NCBI RefSeq assembly: GCF_024362695.1
Contig: NC_065421.1
Coordinates: 8,060,598-8,124,597 of the forward strand
Length of the DNA: 64,000 nucleotides
Direction of reading: 5' to 3'
Source of the DNA: Pectinophora gossypiella
Taxonomy: Eukaryota > Arthropoda > Insecta > Lepidoptera > Gelechiidae
The notes beneath the pieces were generated by a model, which did not search any database, was not told the DNA's origin, and saw only the letters and a program-made list of their open reading frames with translations. A program made the translations under genes and the position numbers. Within the stretch, counting starts at the first letter, position 1; every line of letters begins with the position of its first letter. Shown here in pieces: positions 12,719 through 24,873 of the stretch.

Positions 12719-12816
12719 GGGAGTTAAAATGGCAGTTAAGAAAGCAATATTGCTATTTGACATTTGTTTGCATTGCGCACTTACTTTTAAAATATGCGCA
12801 AATGTCAAATACGTCA
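12719..12816. mobile_element. MITE-4 hairpin element, copy 2 (partial)
   Basis: Has GTTAAAATGG, TTAAGAAAGCAATATTGCT, TTTGCATTGCGCACTTAC and GCGCAAATGTCAAAT, i.e. the left arm, the loop and the start of the right arm. The outer right arm is missing. Confidence 0.8.
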
Positions 12817-13059
12817 GTTAGCGACGTCAGTGACGATATGTTTCATTGGTATAATATTCTTTCATCCGTGCCATGGTAATCACTAGCATACAGGTTAGGT
12901 AGTAGATATCTATGGCATCATTATCGACTGTAGGGTTCCTAAAAGAACAAAGGTTTCCGAGTCACTTTAGGTATGTCCGTTTGAAAACAACCCTCAATAC
13001 CTATTACACCTTCAGCGTGTCAATTTTCCCTCAATCAGCGCTTATCGCTATCGACCCAC

Positions 13060-13254
13060 TAGGGACAATTAATTCCTTCAAATATTTTTCTCTCAGACGA
13101 GACGCCCTGAGCCGAGGTTCGCGCCCAACTGGGCACCCTTAGGCCTGTTGTCTTAAATGTTGTATCGGGTGAGAGCCTTCAGCGCTCCGCATTTGTCCGG
13201 CCAAGTAGTTAATGCCATCTGCGCCAAATCTACAATAAGTCACGTCAAAAAAAA
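13060..13254 (+). repeat. LINE-A 3' untranslated tail with A-run
   Basis: Contains GAGGTTCGCGCCCAACTGGG, GGGTGAGAGCCTTCAGCG, CCGGCCAAGTAGTTAATGCC and CTACAATAAGTCACGTC, and ends in a run of A. The last 100 bp recur as a clean insertion with a TSD at 58578-58678, and in shorter pieces at 13603-13665 and 56848-56926. This is the pattern of a 5'-truncated LINE 3' end. The upstream start is uncertain; similarity may extend back to about 12990. Confidence 0.75.
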
Positions 13255-13602
13255 CTGCGTGACAAAGAAATATAATCAGGGGTGTTCATCAGTTCCTCCC
13301 ACTGCAGGTGTTAGGGTGCGTTACGCGTGTAAAGTGCACGCGATGTAAAGAGGGCACAGATGTGCATCGCACACTTGTCCTACCCGTTTCTTAATTATAA
13401 AGTGACCAATAAAGCTCATCAGGCGAACAGGCTGGCAATGCAGTAAGCCGCTCTTCCACTTTCTCTCTCCTGGTGATGCAGGTGTTTGTAACAGGGGATT
13501 GCTTTTGAAATGGTAAGTTAAAAAGGTACCTATATGGTTTTCCACTTGGTTTACAGCCTTTAAAATGGCTTAGTCAAGGGAAATGGTAAGTTCTGAGTGC
13601 TA

Positions 13603-13665
13603 ATTCCGGCCAAGTAGTTAATGCCATATGCGACAACTCTACAATAAGTCAGGTCGGAAAAAAGC
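13603..13665 (+). repeat. LINE-A tail fragment
   Basis: Matches only the terminal CCGGCCAAGTAGTTAATGCC through CTACAATAAGTCAGGTC, followed by an A-rich stretch. Confidence 0.75.
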
Positions 13666-13767
13666 TGTCTACTAATGAAAGAAAAACCGTACTTACAGGT
13701 ACCTATTTATTATGTTTATTCTCATTATCTTTATTATGAAACATCATACATCATTGTATAAAAGTAA

Positions 13768-14010
13768 CAGGATAGATTCCAATTAGTCAAATCAGTTACT
13801 TTTTACTAAACGTCAAAACACGATATAACTATGAATTTGTATGAAAAAGCAACCTTTGACGTCATAGAAAAGCGTTACAAAATGTTGCACTTATTATCAA
13901 ATTTTTCTTTATTAAAATTCATAAATAAGTTAAATAGAAAAAAGAAAACGTTTGTCTTTATTTAGTAATCAGAATTTCATAATTAATCTTTCGCCTAGGA
14001 AACTACCTAA
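13768..14010 (+). repeat. CRE-repeat copy B
   Basis: Same order of landmarks as 2514-2768 (ATTAGTCAAATCAGTTAC, TTTACTAAACGTCAAAACAC, TTAAAATTCAT, AATTTCATAATTAATC). It retains TGACGTCA at 13857-13864. Confidence 0.85.
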
Positions 14011-14035
14011 TGTAACATTAATTTTATCTAGTCAA

Positions 14036-14037
14036 GT

Positions 14038-14068
<31 letters not shown>

Positions 14069-14170
14069 AACATTTATTATTTTCGGACATCACAGACACA
14101 GACAGACAGGTACATTACATTTAACACAGGAAAGAAACCACACGGAAATCAAAGTACACAGACAAAAAAA
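14036..14170 (-). repeat. (GAAA)n microsatellite with a LINE-type 3' end
   Basis: Eight or so AAAG units (14038-14070) precede CATTTATTATTTTCGGACATC. On the minus strand this reads as a unique 3' end followed by a simple-repeat tail, which is usual for LINE insertions. The LINE clade cannot be told. Confidence 0.5.
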
Positions 14171-14754
14171 AAACCTTAAAAAAAAAATACCAAAACAAAA
14201 AGAAAAACAAGCCAAATTCATAAAAAATAATAATAATAAAACAAAGCATTCTAAATGTAACGCACTGACGCACTGTGGAATATTTGGGTGTGTTTCGGAT
14301 CAAAAATCTGTAACTCCGTCAATTTTAAAGATAGAGCGATGTAATTTTGCACTAATATAAAGGAATATATAAAAATTCATATAAGTAATGTTTGGTGAAT
14401 TGAAATTACGCGTAATTTTTTTTATTAAATAAAGAAAACTCACAATCGTTTAAAATGCTATATATTTATTGAAATTTATATTTTTAGTTATATTATCTTA
14501 CCTGTATTTCTTAACACTAATTACTCAATTAACATAACTTATCATATTAATGATAAAATAAAATAAAAAATGGTACAGTACCTATAGCTATACATTATGC
14601 TAAACATAGAAATGAATCAAAATTTTCTTAATATTATTAATTTAACTAGCTATGTAATAGGGTTTCTTGTTAGGTTCATTGCTTCTTCATCTGTAAGCGT
14701 TTTGATTATTTTTGCGTTATCAAAGTGATTCAAAACGAAATGCTTTTTTTCAGC
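14171..14754. other. Very AT-rich sequence, nothing recognised
   Basis: Long A and T runs; no gene or recognised repeat. Confidence 0.4.
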
Positions 14755-14956
14755 ATCAATCAATCAATCAATCAATCAATAATACTTTATTGCACAACGA
14801 CATATACAAAGGACATAAACATACGAATAAAAACATAAGTACAATAGGCGGCCTTATTGCTAAATAGCAATCAGCCAACCTTAATTCTTCAACTAGTTTT
14901 GCTTCCGTTCCTTCTCCCATAGAACGCAATCCTTGAAGATATCCGCCCAGAATGTG
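14755..14956 (-). repeat. LINE-B 3' end with (ATTG)n tail
   Basis: On the minus strand the sequence ends in GCAATAAAGTATTATTGATTG and then ATTG repeats (14755-14780). It contains GCAATAAGGCCGCC, also seen in the plus-strand copy at 59400-59505 (AATAAGGCCGCC, CAATAAAGTATTG). A short open frame (14768-15058, minus) reads through it, with LVEELRLADCYLAIRPP; this may be the C-terminus of the element's ORF or chance. Confidence 0.7.
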
Positions 14957-15050
14957 CGTATCAACAGTGGCTGCAAGTTGTCTTTGATTACTTGTGGCTC
15001 TGCCCACCCCATTTGGGATTACGGGCGTGAGTTTATGTATGTATGTGCTC
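14957..15050 (+). repeat. LINE-C 3' end with (TATG)n tail
   Basis: Has GTATCAACAGTGGCTGCAAG, TTGTCTTTGATTACTTGTGG, GCCCACCCCATTTGGGATTA and GCGTGAGTTTATGTATGTATG. Other copies: 19967-20075, 40620-40705, 47382-47495 (minus) and 48773-48892 (minus, with a clear TSD). It lies head to head with the LINE-B fragment on its left. Confidence 0.85.
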
Positions 15051-15057
15051 CAAACCA

Positions 15058-15441
15058 TATTCGTTCATCAAAATAGTGTTTCTTTTTTTTTGCTTGATTC
15101 TGAAGAATCTCCATATGTCACACACGGTCTTCCTCGTTTACCAGAAGAAGTTAGACGGTGTTGAGTCTGTTGACACGTTTTCTGATGTAGGTATAGTCAC
15201 GGAATATTCAGAATCCAGCCAATTTGTGTTATTTTTTAAAAATATATTCTTATTGCGTGCTGCTTCTTTCCAGCGTCTATTAAACGCAGGGATGATAGTC
15301 TGTTGGATTTTACCAATTATAAAACATATATTGTCTTCTGATACTTGTTTTTCCTCCAAATATGTCGAAAGTGCCGCAGTCGTTTTACCGCCTTCTATAT
15401 AAGATTCTATTAATTCACGTTTACTACAGTTAAAAGTAGAC
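15058..15441 (-). pseudogene. Frameshifted ORF of an unclassified mobile element, GKRGRPC motif
   Basis: The minus-strand frame opens with ATG at 15441 (an upstream in-frame start at 15482 is also possible) and encodes about 100 residues, starting MSTFNCSKRELIESYIEGG. It is rich in helix-forming residues and has IIPAFNRRWKEAARNK in the middle. At about 15140 the frame stops, but a +1 shift continues as GKRGRPCVTYGDSSES and a run of lysines. That looks like one protein broken by a frameshift. The next sequence (below 15055) is a LINE-C tail, so the 3' part is lost. The basic GRP-type patch resembles AT-hook or DNA-binding segments. I do not recognise the family with certainty; from its setting among repeats I infer a transposable-element ORF rather than a host gene. 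It could instead be a pseudogene of a host protein. Confidence 0.5.
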
Positions 15442-15482
15442 ATTTTGAAGAGTAAAATAGCCGTACTATACGAAAATACCAC

Positions 15483-16189
15483 TGAAATTGTAATGGAAAC
15501 ATATTTTGTTACCTCCCTTTATATATTGTTTCAGAATGTGTGAATTAATTCAGATATCTATTTTCTCACGGAAAATGACACCAAAATGATAAAAACTTAA
15601 CAATATAAAATAATCAATTGATAAACTATACCACAAAGTATTGTTAAATCAAGTCAACCACGAAACCGCAATTGATAGCAATTTCCGTTCCCTGACTAGG
15701 ATTCGATTTTATCTCATATCTCCAAAGTTCGCAAAAAATCGCAGCTAATTTTTATATATGTTGTTGATAAGTAACTAAACTATCAATTAACATTAAATTC
15801 AAAGCACCGGTAAACGCCGGTAAATGTTAAAAGCTTCGACGAAGTTGAAGAAAACCTTTTTTTTCCTCCATTTCTTCTTTATTTTTTTTTATGTATATAT
15901 TCGTATTAAAAACAATCAATTTAATTTGTTTAAATTTTCCGATAGATAAGCTTTTCAAAAATATATAATACCATATACCTTTCATTTTAAGTTTTAAAAC
16001 TATCTGACTTTGAAAATTGTCAATGAGGAACTTGATATTTCCCAATTTCATGAACCTTAACTTTACCACATGAAAACAACTACTTTCACCAAATATAATA
16101 TGAATTGCGCTACAGAATATGAATCTTCGACTTTCGAACTATTATATTACATTGATAGAAGGACCTATTTCAATTAGTGAAAAAATGAA
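15483..16189. other. AT-rich sequence, no gene seen
   Basis: No recognised repeat or exon. A long T/C-rich run at 15850-15890 gives chance open frames on the minus strand. Confidence 0.4.
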
Positions 16190-16345
16190 TTTTGATACGC
16201 GTTTGTTCTACCATATTCCATAGTGTGACGGCCCGATCATCTGCGGTGGAGTCCGGAATAAAAGGACCTCGCTCAGCATAAGTCGCGGCGTGAGCCACGA
16301 CGCTGGTATTCTGCGGGCCCTGCCGAGTGAGGCCACGGACATCAC
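16190..16345 (-). pseudogene. Possible LINE ORF C-terminal fragment
   Basis: A GC-rich patch inside AT-rich sequence. On the minus strand it reads VRGLTRQGPQNTSVVAHAAT and then YAERGPFIPDSTADDRAV in one open frame. The composition and the position beside a LINE-type tail (16376-16665) suggest a retroelement C-terminus. No catalytic motif is visible, so the assignment is tentative. Confidence 0.3.
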
Positions 16346-16375
16346 GGTATATATATGTACATAGATACATACTAC

Positions 16376-16665
16376 TTAAACTTACTTACTTACTTACATA
16401 TAATTATTTAGTATTACAAAATTATAACAATTACAATAAATACACATTAATACGATTTACCATAAACATAAAAATATCATAAAATAATACGAACAAATAG
16501 ATATGGGTCATCAGTAAATAAATAGGTGTGTGTATGTGAGTGTGTTCGTGCGTTGCACCGGTCGGCCGCAGGAGACAGACAGAGTACTTAATCATGTTGT
16601 TATTGTGTCGATCTCCAGTCACCCGCCGCCGCCGGGAAGGCACGCATAATGGACCATCTTAGAGT
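16376..16665 (-). repeat. Probable LINE 3' end with (TAAG)n tail
   Basis: On the minus strand, a GC-rich start (CGGCGGCGGGTGACTGGAG) passes into AT-rich sequence and then a (TAAG)n tail at 16380-16396. A simple-repeat 3' tail after a GC-to-AT gradient is usual for truncated non-LTR elements. Clade unknown. Confidence 0.4.
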
Positions 16666-18984
16666 CCACATTTTTCATTTACAATATTTCTAACTTACCA
16701 GTATTATGATTATGATAGTATATTATAAGGACCCCAGGAGAAAGGAGGAAGGTACTTTGTATATGTACCTACTATCTTTGCTTTGTCCAAATTCTTAGGT
16801 ACTGGGTATATTATAATAATTCCAGTATATTTTTTAAGGTAGCCACACCTAAACCTTGTTATACGATTCATCAGTGTCAAACATTTTACCTTAATTTAAT
16901 TTATTTTTTAAACTCGAAATTTGGTTATAAATTGAAAGCTTTAAAATTACGCTGTCAGTTGCTATCACGTCCAACAAGATTATGATCGATGTTGCCCATC
17001 CTTGCGCTTGCGCTTTAGCTTACGGAATGTAGAAAGTTTTTCATATAGAAAGTGCAAGTTGTCGTAGTTTAATTATATTGCAGCTAATGTTGTCTTGAAG
17101 AGATCGCTATTTAGCAATATGACTGTCGATTGTATCTACTTTTTATTGCAGTCACGGATATTCTCCTTAATCTCAGCTTCTGCCTTAACACTATCCTCTT
17201 AAAAGTTCAAAGTGCTTTATTTGTAAGAATATAGGTACAAAATGATCTTATAGCTAGGATTGTTTTTTCTTAGCAAAGAAACAACAATAAACTACGCATA
17301 GAAGGGATTCTTCCCCCCCGCACCGATACAAGCTTGGAAGAAGCTTGATTTGCCTCACACCCCGATGGGGGCCATCGTACGGGACCACGCGCGGACTGTC
17401 TACCTCCCTCCCACCCACGGGGGTAAAACGGCACAATGTATATTATGAACTAGATTTTGTATAGATTTACAGGCTAGTGTATACCTACGTATGTAGGTAC
17501 AAAGATATGTAAGTGTCCCGAACTACCCGGCGACTTTACAGAAAAAGGTGACTTGGTACCGAAAACTGAGCCTTATCTTAAACACGAAGCATTATTTATT
17601 AAACTCTAGTGTTGTGGCGACTTGACTACCAAAGGCCTAAAACTCAAAACACACTGAGACGGTGCCAGGACCATTCCGTGGCGAGAACTCGAAGTTTGCA
17701 TGAAACCAAACATATCCAGATTCCTTTATACTTAGAAGGGGACACTCAAACCCGAATATTACAAAATTACTGCTCCCGGAATGCTTTCAGACGCCCGCTG
17801 AGTTGTACTAAAACAGTGAGGTCCGCGCTGCGGCGTTCGCGTCGCAGTATCTGCATAGAATTATTATGACTTGTCATTTAGTTCCATTTAAATCCGCGGG
17901 ACTTCTTTCGTGGCGCGTACTCTATGTAGGTACCGTCGCCGCAAAAAGCTAGATTTGACAGCTGTCAGGCTTATAATAAACGGAAGCTAGAGTGATTTGA
18001 CGTTTTTTAAGCTCAATTATGATTTAATTTTCATCTTAATGATTTGACGTTTTTTTAAAAAAAATATACGTAAAATTATTAGATATTACATCGTTTTTTT
18101 ACGGCGACCTTACTGTACATATGCAGTACCTATGTATAGTGCATATTCCGTAATAAGGTACTGTGGCCATACTTTCGCCAAGGTGTGGTGTGGCCTCGTT
18201 ACGACATGGTGTCGGCGAGCGTGTGCGCATGGTGTTTGACATTTCCATTCCAAATTTAAATGTCAAATTACTCCCCCCCCTACTAAGGCAAAGTTTACTT
18301 GATAGTTTCTCGATCGTTCTCTTGAAAGAGTTTAGTACTTGCAGAGAAATAAATGTTTGCCATACTAATTTACTAAGTTAGATCATTAAAAAAGTTTACT
18401 GGTCAGTGAAAAAACTATAGGCAAGAGATAGATACGCTATGATACTTTTGTCGGATATTGTGGTCGGTACTTAATAAAAAATTTAATTAGTAAACATGTC
18501 AAAATTGATCAAATAGGAAGATAATAAAAATAAAACAACAGAAAACATTAGAAATATATTTATTTTTATATCAATTTAAAGTGGATGATCATAACAGAGG
18601 AAGGAAACTAAATTCTGGATCGCTACATTAAAATATTGCAAGTTTGGGTTTTTAAAAATAACTTAATGTAATTAATAATTATGTATACATAGGTATCTCA
18701 CTCAAATACCTAAAATATTATAATAGGTACCAATAGATACAATCCAGAAATTAATTCTTTACAAAATATAAATTAAAACGCGTGTAATTTCATTCAAATC
18801 CAAAATATCTTTATTTAATTGGTAACATAATTAACTAAACTTAGAATCGTAGATTTAAATTAAAAAAAAATGTCTTTACGACGCGATGAACTAATCTCGA
18901 GAACCACTGCATGGGGTGAGGAGTTGTGCTGCAGTTCTCGACAAAGGATTAGGTAGTGGGTACTGTCAGAACTAATCAAGGCCT
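16666..18984. other. Mostly unique sequence, no gene seen
   Basis: A GC-rich patch at 17305-17440 is open in several frames but has no domain. GACAGCTGTC at about 17959 recurs near 5001 and 10258. A near-direct repeat of GATTTGACGTTTTTT lies at about 17995 and 18040. Confidence 0.4.
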
Positions 18985-19140
18985 GGGGGGTTAAAAATGA
19001 CACAACAAAGCCATTAATCTAAAAAAGCAATATTGCTATTTGACATTTCTTGAAATTGCACACTTACTTTTATATGCGCAAATGTCAAATTGAAATTTTG
19101 CTTTTTAGAGGAATTGCTTCTATGTTGCCTTTTAACCCCT
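18985..19140. mobile_element. MITE-4 hairpin element, copy 3
   Basis: Full-length copy running from GGGGGGTTAAAAATG to CTTTTAACCCC. Arms are diverged from each other but the core (AGCAATATTGCTATTTGACA, ACTTACTTTTATATGCGCAA) is clear. Confidence 0.85.
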
Positions 19141-19518
19141 TTGATTCTTCGATAGTTTGAAATGGTTCTTTTGTTTGAACGACGTTGCTCCGCTGTGGGT
19201 TGAAGGAAGCGTAACCTGAGTCAACCTATATTTGAGTTTCGAGATTGCATGAATTATACACGGGTAGAGTATACGAAGGCTTTACAACAATGAAATGCGA
19301 TTACAATGCAAGGCCGCGGTATGGCTTCCTAGTCCGGGAGCGAACCTAGTAGTTCTTGACCCACTGGCTTATTCTTCTACCCTACTTACGACTCCTACTA
19401 AAGAAACTAGTAAAACTTGGTATATCTGGTACCTAAAGGTGCACCTTCATCAGCGAACATTGGCCTGTGCTATAATAATAAAGATTTTATTTCGAGCATA
19501 TTTACATTTCATTCAAAA

Positions 19519-19756
19519 ATGGGAATCGCTGATGTGGGACGAAAAGCCGCCAGACTCAAATGGGATTGGGCCGGACATGTTTGTCGCATGCACCCTGAGC
19601 GGTGGGCACGGATCGTCATGCATTGGGTGCCTCGTGACGAGTACAGGAGATGGCGTGACGACTTGGACGCTTGCCGGAGGGATTGTCCGGAGTACGCACG
19701 AAAAATGGAAAGAGGAAGGGGAGGCCTTTGCCTGGCAGTGGGATTTTGTAGGCTAG
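19519..19756 (+). pseudogene. RTE-type LINE, C-terminal remnant of the reverse-transcriptase ORF
   Basis: The plus-strand frame from 19519 reads IADVGRKAARLKWDWAGHV, then RWRDDLDACRRDCPEYAR. It must shift frame near 19710 to continue as EKWKEEGEAFAWQWDFVG and stop at 19754-19756. The conserved order (DVGRKAARLKWDWAGHV, then WRDDLDA, then a QWD-type end) is that of the region after the reverse transcriptase in RTE-like non-LTR elements. At about 80 codons it is a 5'-truncated, frameshifted remnant with no activity. The tail is GATTAGATTAGACATTACAT. Confidence 0.85.
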
Positions 19757-19966
19757 ATTAGATTAGACATTACATTACATACCGCCTCGCACTCGTAAAT
19801 CAGGACTTACGAGCATTCGTCCGTGTACGATTTCAAATTTGATTTCGAGCATTACAAATTGTATCAAAACATTACAGATTGCATAGGCATGTGGTAATCG
19901 ACAGAGGGATTAAGCCCTTTCTAATACGAAGGAGAATTGTTATTGGCGATAGACTGATCCCTTGAC

Positions 19967-20075
19967 GCCATAACGTTCATCATAACCATCTTAGGATTTC
20001 GTACAACAGTGACTGCAAGTTGTCTTTGATTACTTGTGGCTTAGCCCACCCAATTAGGGATTACCTTTATGAGTA
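19967..20075 (+). repeat. LINE-C 3' end
   Basis: Matches the family at 14957-15050 and 48773-48892: GTTCATCATAACCATCTTAGG, ACTGCAAGTTGTCTTTGAT and GCCCACCCAATTAGGGATTA. The TATG tail is decayed (CTTTATGAGT). Confidence 0.8.
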
Positions 20076-20149
20076 GGGGAACTTGACATAACAGGCGTAT
20101 GCTGTGCACAGGCTGCGCACAAAATTGAAACATTGCTCGGATTTGTAAA

Positions 20150-20290
20150 GTTACATTATAGCACACCCCGGACACTTCATAAAAAGGACCTCGCTTTACA
20201 CAGACACTACACATTGACGTTATCATACACGCGTGTCTGTGTGTGCGACGTCTGACGTCCTAACTCAGCCGCCTTTCTACACGTAGTGAA
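20150..20290 (-). repeat. Dispersed repeat, pair with 40795-40985
   Basis: The complement of this stretch matches the plus strand near 40880-40980: GCGTGTATGATAACGTCAAT, GTGTCTGTGTAAAGCGAGG and AAGTGTCCGGGGTGTG. Two copies in opposite orientation. No open frame of note and no visible ends, so the class is unknown. Confidence 0.65.
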
Positions 20291-23200
20291 GGAGCACTCT
20301 TATTTTCCTGTTCTCGGCAACCACGAAAAATAGGCCTTGCTCTTTGATACAATTGCAACTACAGATTGCAATCAATACCTATTTGGTATTATCATAAATC
20401 ATTGTAATTAATAATTGTAAGTACCTACATAGTTCCACTCACATACCTAATCAATATACCTTCCTGCCTGTGTTTCAATTAAGTAGGTAGGTAAATACGT
20501 AATAAGTCTTCATAACTACTCAATACATACTTGTCTATCGAGATTAGTGACGAAGTCATTATCGATAAATAGCAGCAATTATTCGATTACATTTCGTAGT
20601 GCCAAACGTTTTTATTTAAGGGAAGGGAATTGCTAAACATTTTATTTCAAACTGTTAATTTCTAGTAACACGTCAATTTGTTCTTTCGTTTTAAAATTTA
20701 CTGAAACACCTCGAAGACAAAGTGATCTGTTGTCATCGACTAAAAAAAACCCTATCGCGCGGACGGATACCTACGTTTTGAGTGGAGGAAAACGTAGTTG
20801 TGAAACCGACGCGACGCCAGGAAAACTATTCAAGACAATTCTGTAGTAGCTGGTAACTAGGTAAGCACTACAAGGCCGCGCAAGAATAGTGCTCTATGAA
20901 TACTGGCACATTGTTTGCTGCTATTTCTACATGGCTCTAATTATACTCGCCCAATATTTCTCTGGACCAGCTGACGGGTGTCAAAACTATGAGGAGACGC
21001 TTTGCGCATTGGTTAATGTAATGATGTGCTTTCGCCAAAAATACGTTACTTATTTACTTGTAATAAGGGCGAGAGAATCGTATTGTGCAATGTATAATTT
21101 AGTGGCTAACTATCGCCAATAAACGCCTGACTATTAAGTGTTAAAATCGCTTTGTAACTGATTGGTACCACTTTGGCAAACATTATCTATGACAATTTGA
21201 ATTATATACAAACGTGATAAGATGCAGACTGCAGCTGTTTTATACAATTTATTCCGTTGTAGTGTAGGTTATCCGACTAAATTTATGTTCTAGTAGATGT
21301 TCTCAGGTTTATGTACGCACAAATTTATGCGCGTTAAATATTCAGCATTGCATTGAAGGCGTCGTCGTAAATGAAGTCATCGCTCTGAAAAATGCATTCA
21401 TACGACGTTCTACTACATTTATAGTAGATTTTATTCTTACTTTAGAAATCAAATTGGTTTTCTTTTCTAGTTACTCTGTGATGGGATTTCACAATAAAAC
21501 AGACGGCAATGACAGGTCTATCAGCGTAGTAATAAAAAGTAGCAAGTCGCCTATTATGAGCGGCATACGAGAGAGTCTATGATAATTACCGGCGAAGGCT
21601 GAACGAGGGAACCAGCCACAATAGGCCGGGCCATTACCGCTGTCTTTGTTCGCAATAAATAATACTACTTTATATTCCAAACGCGTACATCAAGAAATGT
21701 AAGCAATTTTTATATAGATTATCTCGTTGTTCTCAATGTTTAGAACTGTTGAAGATCTAGGTTAAAAATTATAATACTTTTTAAGATAAAGCCACCTTAC
21801 TAAAGAAAGGGGACCACCAGGTTTACTTACTTATAGTGAAAAGTCTAATTTTATGCTTTAATTATGAAACAAAAATACTCAGTCGGAAATAAAACAAAAT
21901 ATCCACGATGCAAGCTATAATAAAAATCACGTAAAATATAAGTACAAATATAATAGAGAAACATAAAATTAAATTGTAACGCTAACAGAGACTAATAGAC
22001 AGTTCAACTACTATTACAAATAAAAAGCATACATTATTATTTAAAAACAATAAGGAGTACAACATAATACTTTTATTTTTTATAAATAAATCATAAAAAA
22101 AGCTAAAAATATACTCGCTACAAAATAATAGAGATGTCTTGCGCCCGTATCGATTGTTACAGGAAAACGTAAAACCCACGTTAATAATGTGAAAAAACAG
22201 TGAACGTTCTTGTTTTCTCATGACAATCAAATAATGAGGCACAAGGTAGGTCGGTCATAAACATAAAAATAAGAAGCAGGCAGAGATCATATCAGGAGTT
22301 GAGGCACTTAGAGTTCTTTACTATTGATAGAGAACTGGTGGATCCGTGTGGCAGCCGGGAGCGACGCATCACGCCCCGGGGTGTCGTACCAGATAGTGCA
22401 TTTACATGTCAATTTTGCCAAAACGCAAACTTGTCGCGTGCTTTGCAAACGCACTCCTGGCACGAACTCCGGGGCGTATAACTTCGATATCGATATTCAC
22501 CAACGTGGCGCATCACTAGAACGTCTTTTCTCGGGCGGATCGTCTTTGCCGTCACTACTTAGCGTCCCTATTGCACTTTATATCGACGATTTACACGACT
22601 GTAGAAGAGTATGTACATTTGATGATCGAGGCACATAGAATTTAGATGGAATGACGAAAGCGCGCTTTGCTAATTAAGCATTGTTAGTGCGATGGCTTAA
22701 CCGAAGTTATCGTGGTATTTACAATGGCCGTCACGTAGCATGTGTAGTGGATAAAATATGGCTCGCGAACGACGAGTGACTAGTCTATTGGAGGAAACTA
22801 ATCAGTATTCTAAGAAACAGCCATTCTGTCGTTTCATCTGATTGACACTAGCCATGCCTGCGAGCGACAAGGCCGTCTAGATAAGACGCAATGAAAGCTA
22901 GGAATGTTGGATAAGTATTATGATTATACGTAGTACACGGTCCGGTGTGTTACATTATGCGTGTATAAGTAAAAACTACGTGTGGTAGAAAGGTGATGTG
23001 AAATAGTGACGGGTAAGTCACGCATTTGTTTTTAAAACCGTGCCAAATGTGTCATTGGAATAATAAAGTTATAAGTCGCTGGAGCGCGTACGCCGATTTG
23101 AATTTAAAACGTCGTAAACTGAATATAATCATATGGAATTTCATTGTTAGAAATGTATTGTTTTTACTTGGAGACTTTATTTTGGCTCTATCGAAGTATA

Positions 23201-24873
23201 AAGTGTGTTGAACTGAACAACATACGTAAAGCTATTCAATGTAGATGAATCTTGTCAAATAATAAGGGAAATGTGACTACAATAGTCAAATACCGTAGAG
23301 CGTGTAAAATCTCACGATACAAAGATACGAATCGAGTGATTCCCACAAATTTGACGAAAGCTCTTGAGCATTTTAAAAATATTCAAACAAAAAGAAAGTA
23401 GGGGTGAAAGCCTGACATTTAAATAATGAGAGGTAATAACACGTGCTGTGTTTTTAAGTGCTCTTGATTATATTACGTTCACAATTTGAGAAATAATGAA
23501 AAGATCGCGTTCCAAATTACTAATTTACGTAAATTTATGTAGCTTTTAGTTTTTAAGCAGCTTTCTTAACGTGTGTATATTTATTACCTAAATTATAATA
23601 ACAAAAACGCTTTGTAGCTGAAGAGATACTTTACTATTTAACGATATGTGTTTCGCAGAACAGTAGGTATGTCTGTTGATAATCTAAGTTAGAATTCGTT
23701 GTAGACAAAACATAGTGTTTTATAAATGGTAAATATATCAAAATACTAGTGTGTGGTGCTTAGTGTATGTATGTGTGTGCCTTCCATTACGTTGCCTCAT
23801 CAGTGCGGCATAGATCAAGGTAAATAGTTGACTACTAACCACACTTATTTCTGATTGCGCGTTTTCATTGCTACCCTAAAAAACGATATAAAATACTTTT
23901 ATTTGAGTGCAACGAACTTCATATAACATACGTTACGCAAGTTTTATGTTAGTTATGCTAAGTAAGTGTATACCTTAGAGTATTTGACGTGGGACGATGA
24001 ATTATTTATTGTATCGTGTCGTATGATGCAATGGATATAGAGGCCTTGGGTGACACGTGTATCTGCATATAATAGGTAGACCGATATCTGTGCATGCTGT
24101 TAGATCTACTATTTGTCATGCATTCTTAAACGTTATTCACTAGACATAAAGTTGTCGTATTAGTAAGTTAGGAATGACAAGCTGTATTCGCCTTGTACTG
24201 ATTAACTATAATATACTAGGTAAGTACTTTGCACTCGTATTAACAGTGTTAAATGTGTTTTTTGAGTTAGTTTTTGTGGATTTTAAGCACTTAGCTTGGT
24301 GCTGTAGGTCAGGAATTGTGGTTCGGTACAGTTTAATGGTTGATGTGTATTAACGAAAGTAAGAATACATGCTTAAAAGTGTCCCATAGCGAAACATACT
24401 GTTAAGTTACATAAACATACTGACAAAAGCGTGAAAATTCTTAAAAAAAAAAGAAAATTTGTGGCATTCTCATGTCATTAATGCAGTGATAGAGCGTTAG
24501 AGAGAACACGGACGGATAATTCACCATGAAACAAGGTGATTAGAGTGTAGTTTTGCATGGCAATGTGAAACAAAGGTGAACGCAAGTAGGTCAACTTGCG
24601 GCCTTGCGGGGAGACTGACGTAGTCTCCCATCCGTGGAGGTTTTACTTATGGGAGACAATACAATACTAATACTACACAATTACACACCATTCAAAATTA
24701 GATTTTACCCCAATGTAATAGGATATTAGTCAAATTAATCATATTTTTAAAGGATTTAGCAAGAAAACTTGACCCAGCTGAGAGAAAGAGCTATTAATGC
24801 TTTACTTTGTTATTATAACACACACTTTCGCAAATGAGAGTTGCTACAGTACGTTCATTTTCCACAAAACCGG
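20291..24873. other. Repeat-poor, mostly unique sequence
   Basis: No recognised repeat in over 4 kb, in contrast to the flanks. GC-rich patches lie at 21590-21640 and 22330-22600. CACGTG occurs at 23440-23445 and 24054-24059. No convincing exon; the overlapping frames at 22299-22638 are GC-driven. Confidence 0.45.

Noticed and set aside
13321..13545. CRISPR-like or tandem repeat array near CACTGCAGGTGTT words
   Set aside because: Only two loosely similar words (13300 and 13478), no regular spacing, and the genome is eukaryotic.
19295..19756. 153-codon plus-strand frame as a host gene
   Set aside because: Only its last 18 residues make sense, as the frameshifted end of an RTE-type LINE; the rest is chance.
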